A DNA stretch of 64,000 bases from Anaerolinea sp. Its GTDB lineage: Bacteria > Chloroflexota > Anaerolineae > Anaerolineales > Anaerolineaceae. Numbering within the stretch: position 1 is the first letter of the stretch; the number at the start of each line of letters is the position of its first letter. Positions 62,937-64,000 of the stretch are shown here, in pieces. The notes under the pieces were generated by a model that saw only the letters and a list, made by a program, of their open reading frames with translations, did no database searches and had not been told where the DNA came from. A program made the position numbers and the translations under genes. Where the stretch lies: the NCBI GenBank assembly GCA_020725865.1, contig DYEC01000001.1:228877-292876 (forward strand). Reading direction: 5' to 3'.

Positions 62937-64000
<1,064 letters not shown>

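Overview
The window reads as a chromosomal segment of a Gram-positive-type or monoderm-like bacterium, most plausibly of the phylum Chloroflexota, class Anaerolineae. This is inferred from recognised gene types and not from any database search. The pointers are a tungsten-type aldehyde:ferredoxin oxidoreductase with a MoaD-like partner, NBR1-Ig and Thr/Pro-rich lipoproteins, an Agl23-like membrane glycosyltransferase fused to an NHL propeller, several LysM, SLT and serine-hydrolase cell-wall proteins, and an RpoB and an S12 with extra inserts. No insertion sequences, prophage, CRISPR array, rRNA or tRNA genes were seen. Coding density is high and no gap exceeds about 200 bases.

Layout. 1-9 kb is mostly on the minus strand: a truncated secreted protein, a CBS-pair protein, surE with adenosine deaminase, YhhN with Era, a lipoprotein, and a GIY-YIG protein overlapping a TyrA-type dehydrogenase. 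Two plus-strand membrane proteins lie between these. 8.7-11.3 kb (+) carries a DUF951 protein, the tRNA t6A genes tsaE and tsaB, rimI and a family-4 uracil-DNA glycosylase. 11.3-24.5 kb (+) is a surface-polysaccharide locus. It has two nucleotide-sugar dehydrogenases, an epimerase, a Wzx-like flippase, three glycosyltransferases, a polytopic GT-C/Wzy-like protein, a winged-helix regulator and a WbpD/WbpE/WbpB-like set for a 2,3-diamino-2,3-dideoxy-uronic acid sugar. A LysM/M23 peptidase closes the run at a strong terminator.

25.9-31.4 kb (-) is a self-contained group: an Lrp/AsnC regulator with its own promoter, an APC permease, a metallophosphoesterase, a nucleotidyltransferase and a HisD-family dehydrogenase. 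No other histidine gene is present, so this looks like an uptake and metabolism operon for an unknown substrate. 31.5-43.7 kb mixes envelope functions (a cupredoxin-fold lipoprotein without copper ligands, SLT, Gmd, a VanW/YoaR-like plus class-A serine hydrolase, an NBR1-Ig lipoprotein, the Agl23-NHL fusion, a holin-like protein and a GNAT enzyme) with the AOR-MoaD pair. 43.9-55.6 kb holds clpC, a cyclic-nucleotide-binding/bPH2 membrane protein, def, recF, rsmG, two large GT-C-like membrane proteins, a HAD hydrolase and a YfcE-like phosphoesterase.

55.7-64 kb is an information-processing cluster: rpoB with its own promoter, then rpsL, rpsG, fusA and tuf (truncated by the window edge) behind a second strong promoter. 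rpoC, normally found between rpoB and rpsL, is absent from this place. The tuf gene uses synonymous codons very unlike its neighbours (nearly all GGG for Gly and ACG for Thr). Promoters in the window repeatedly show an extended -10 of the form TGGTATAAT, and several genes have TATAAT-like boxes only 6-7 nt before the start codon, which suggests leaderless mRNAs.
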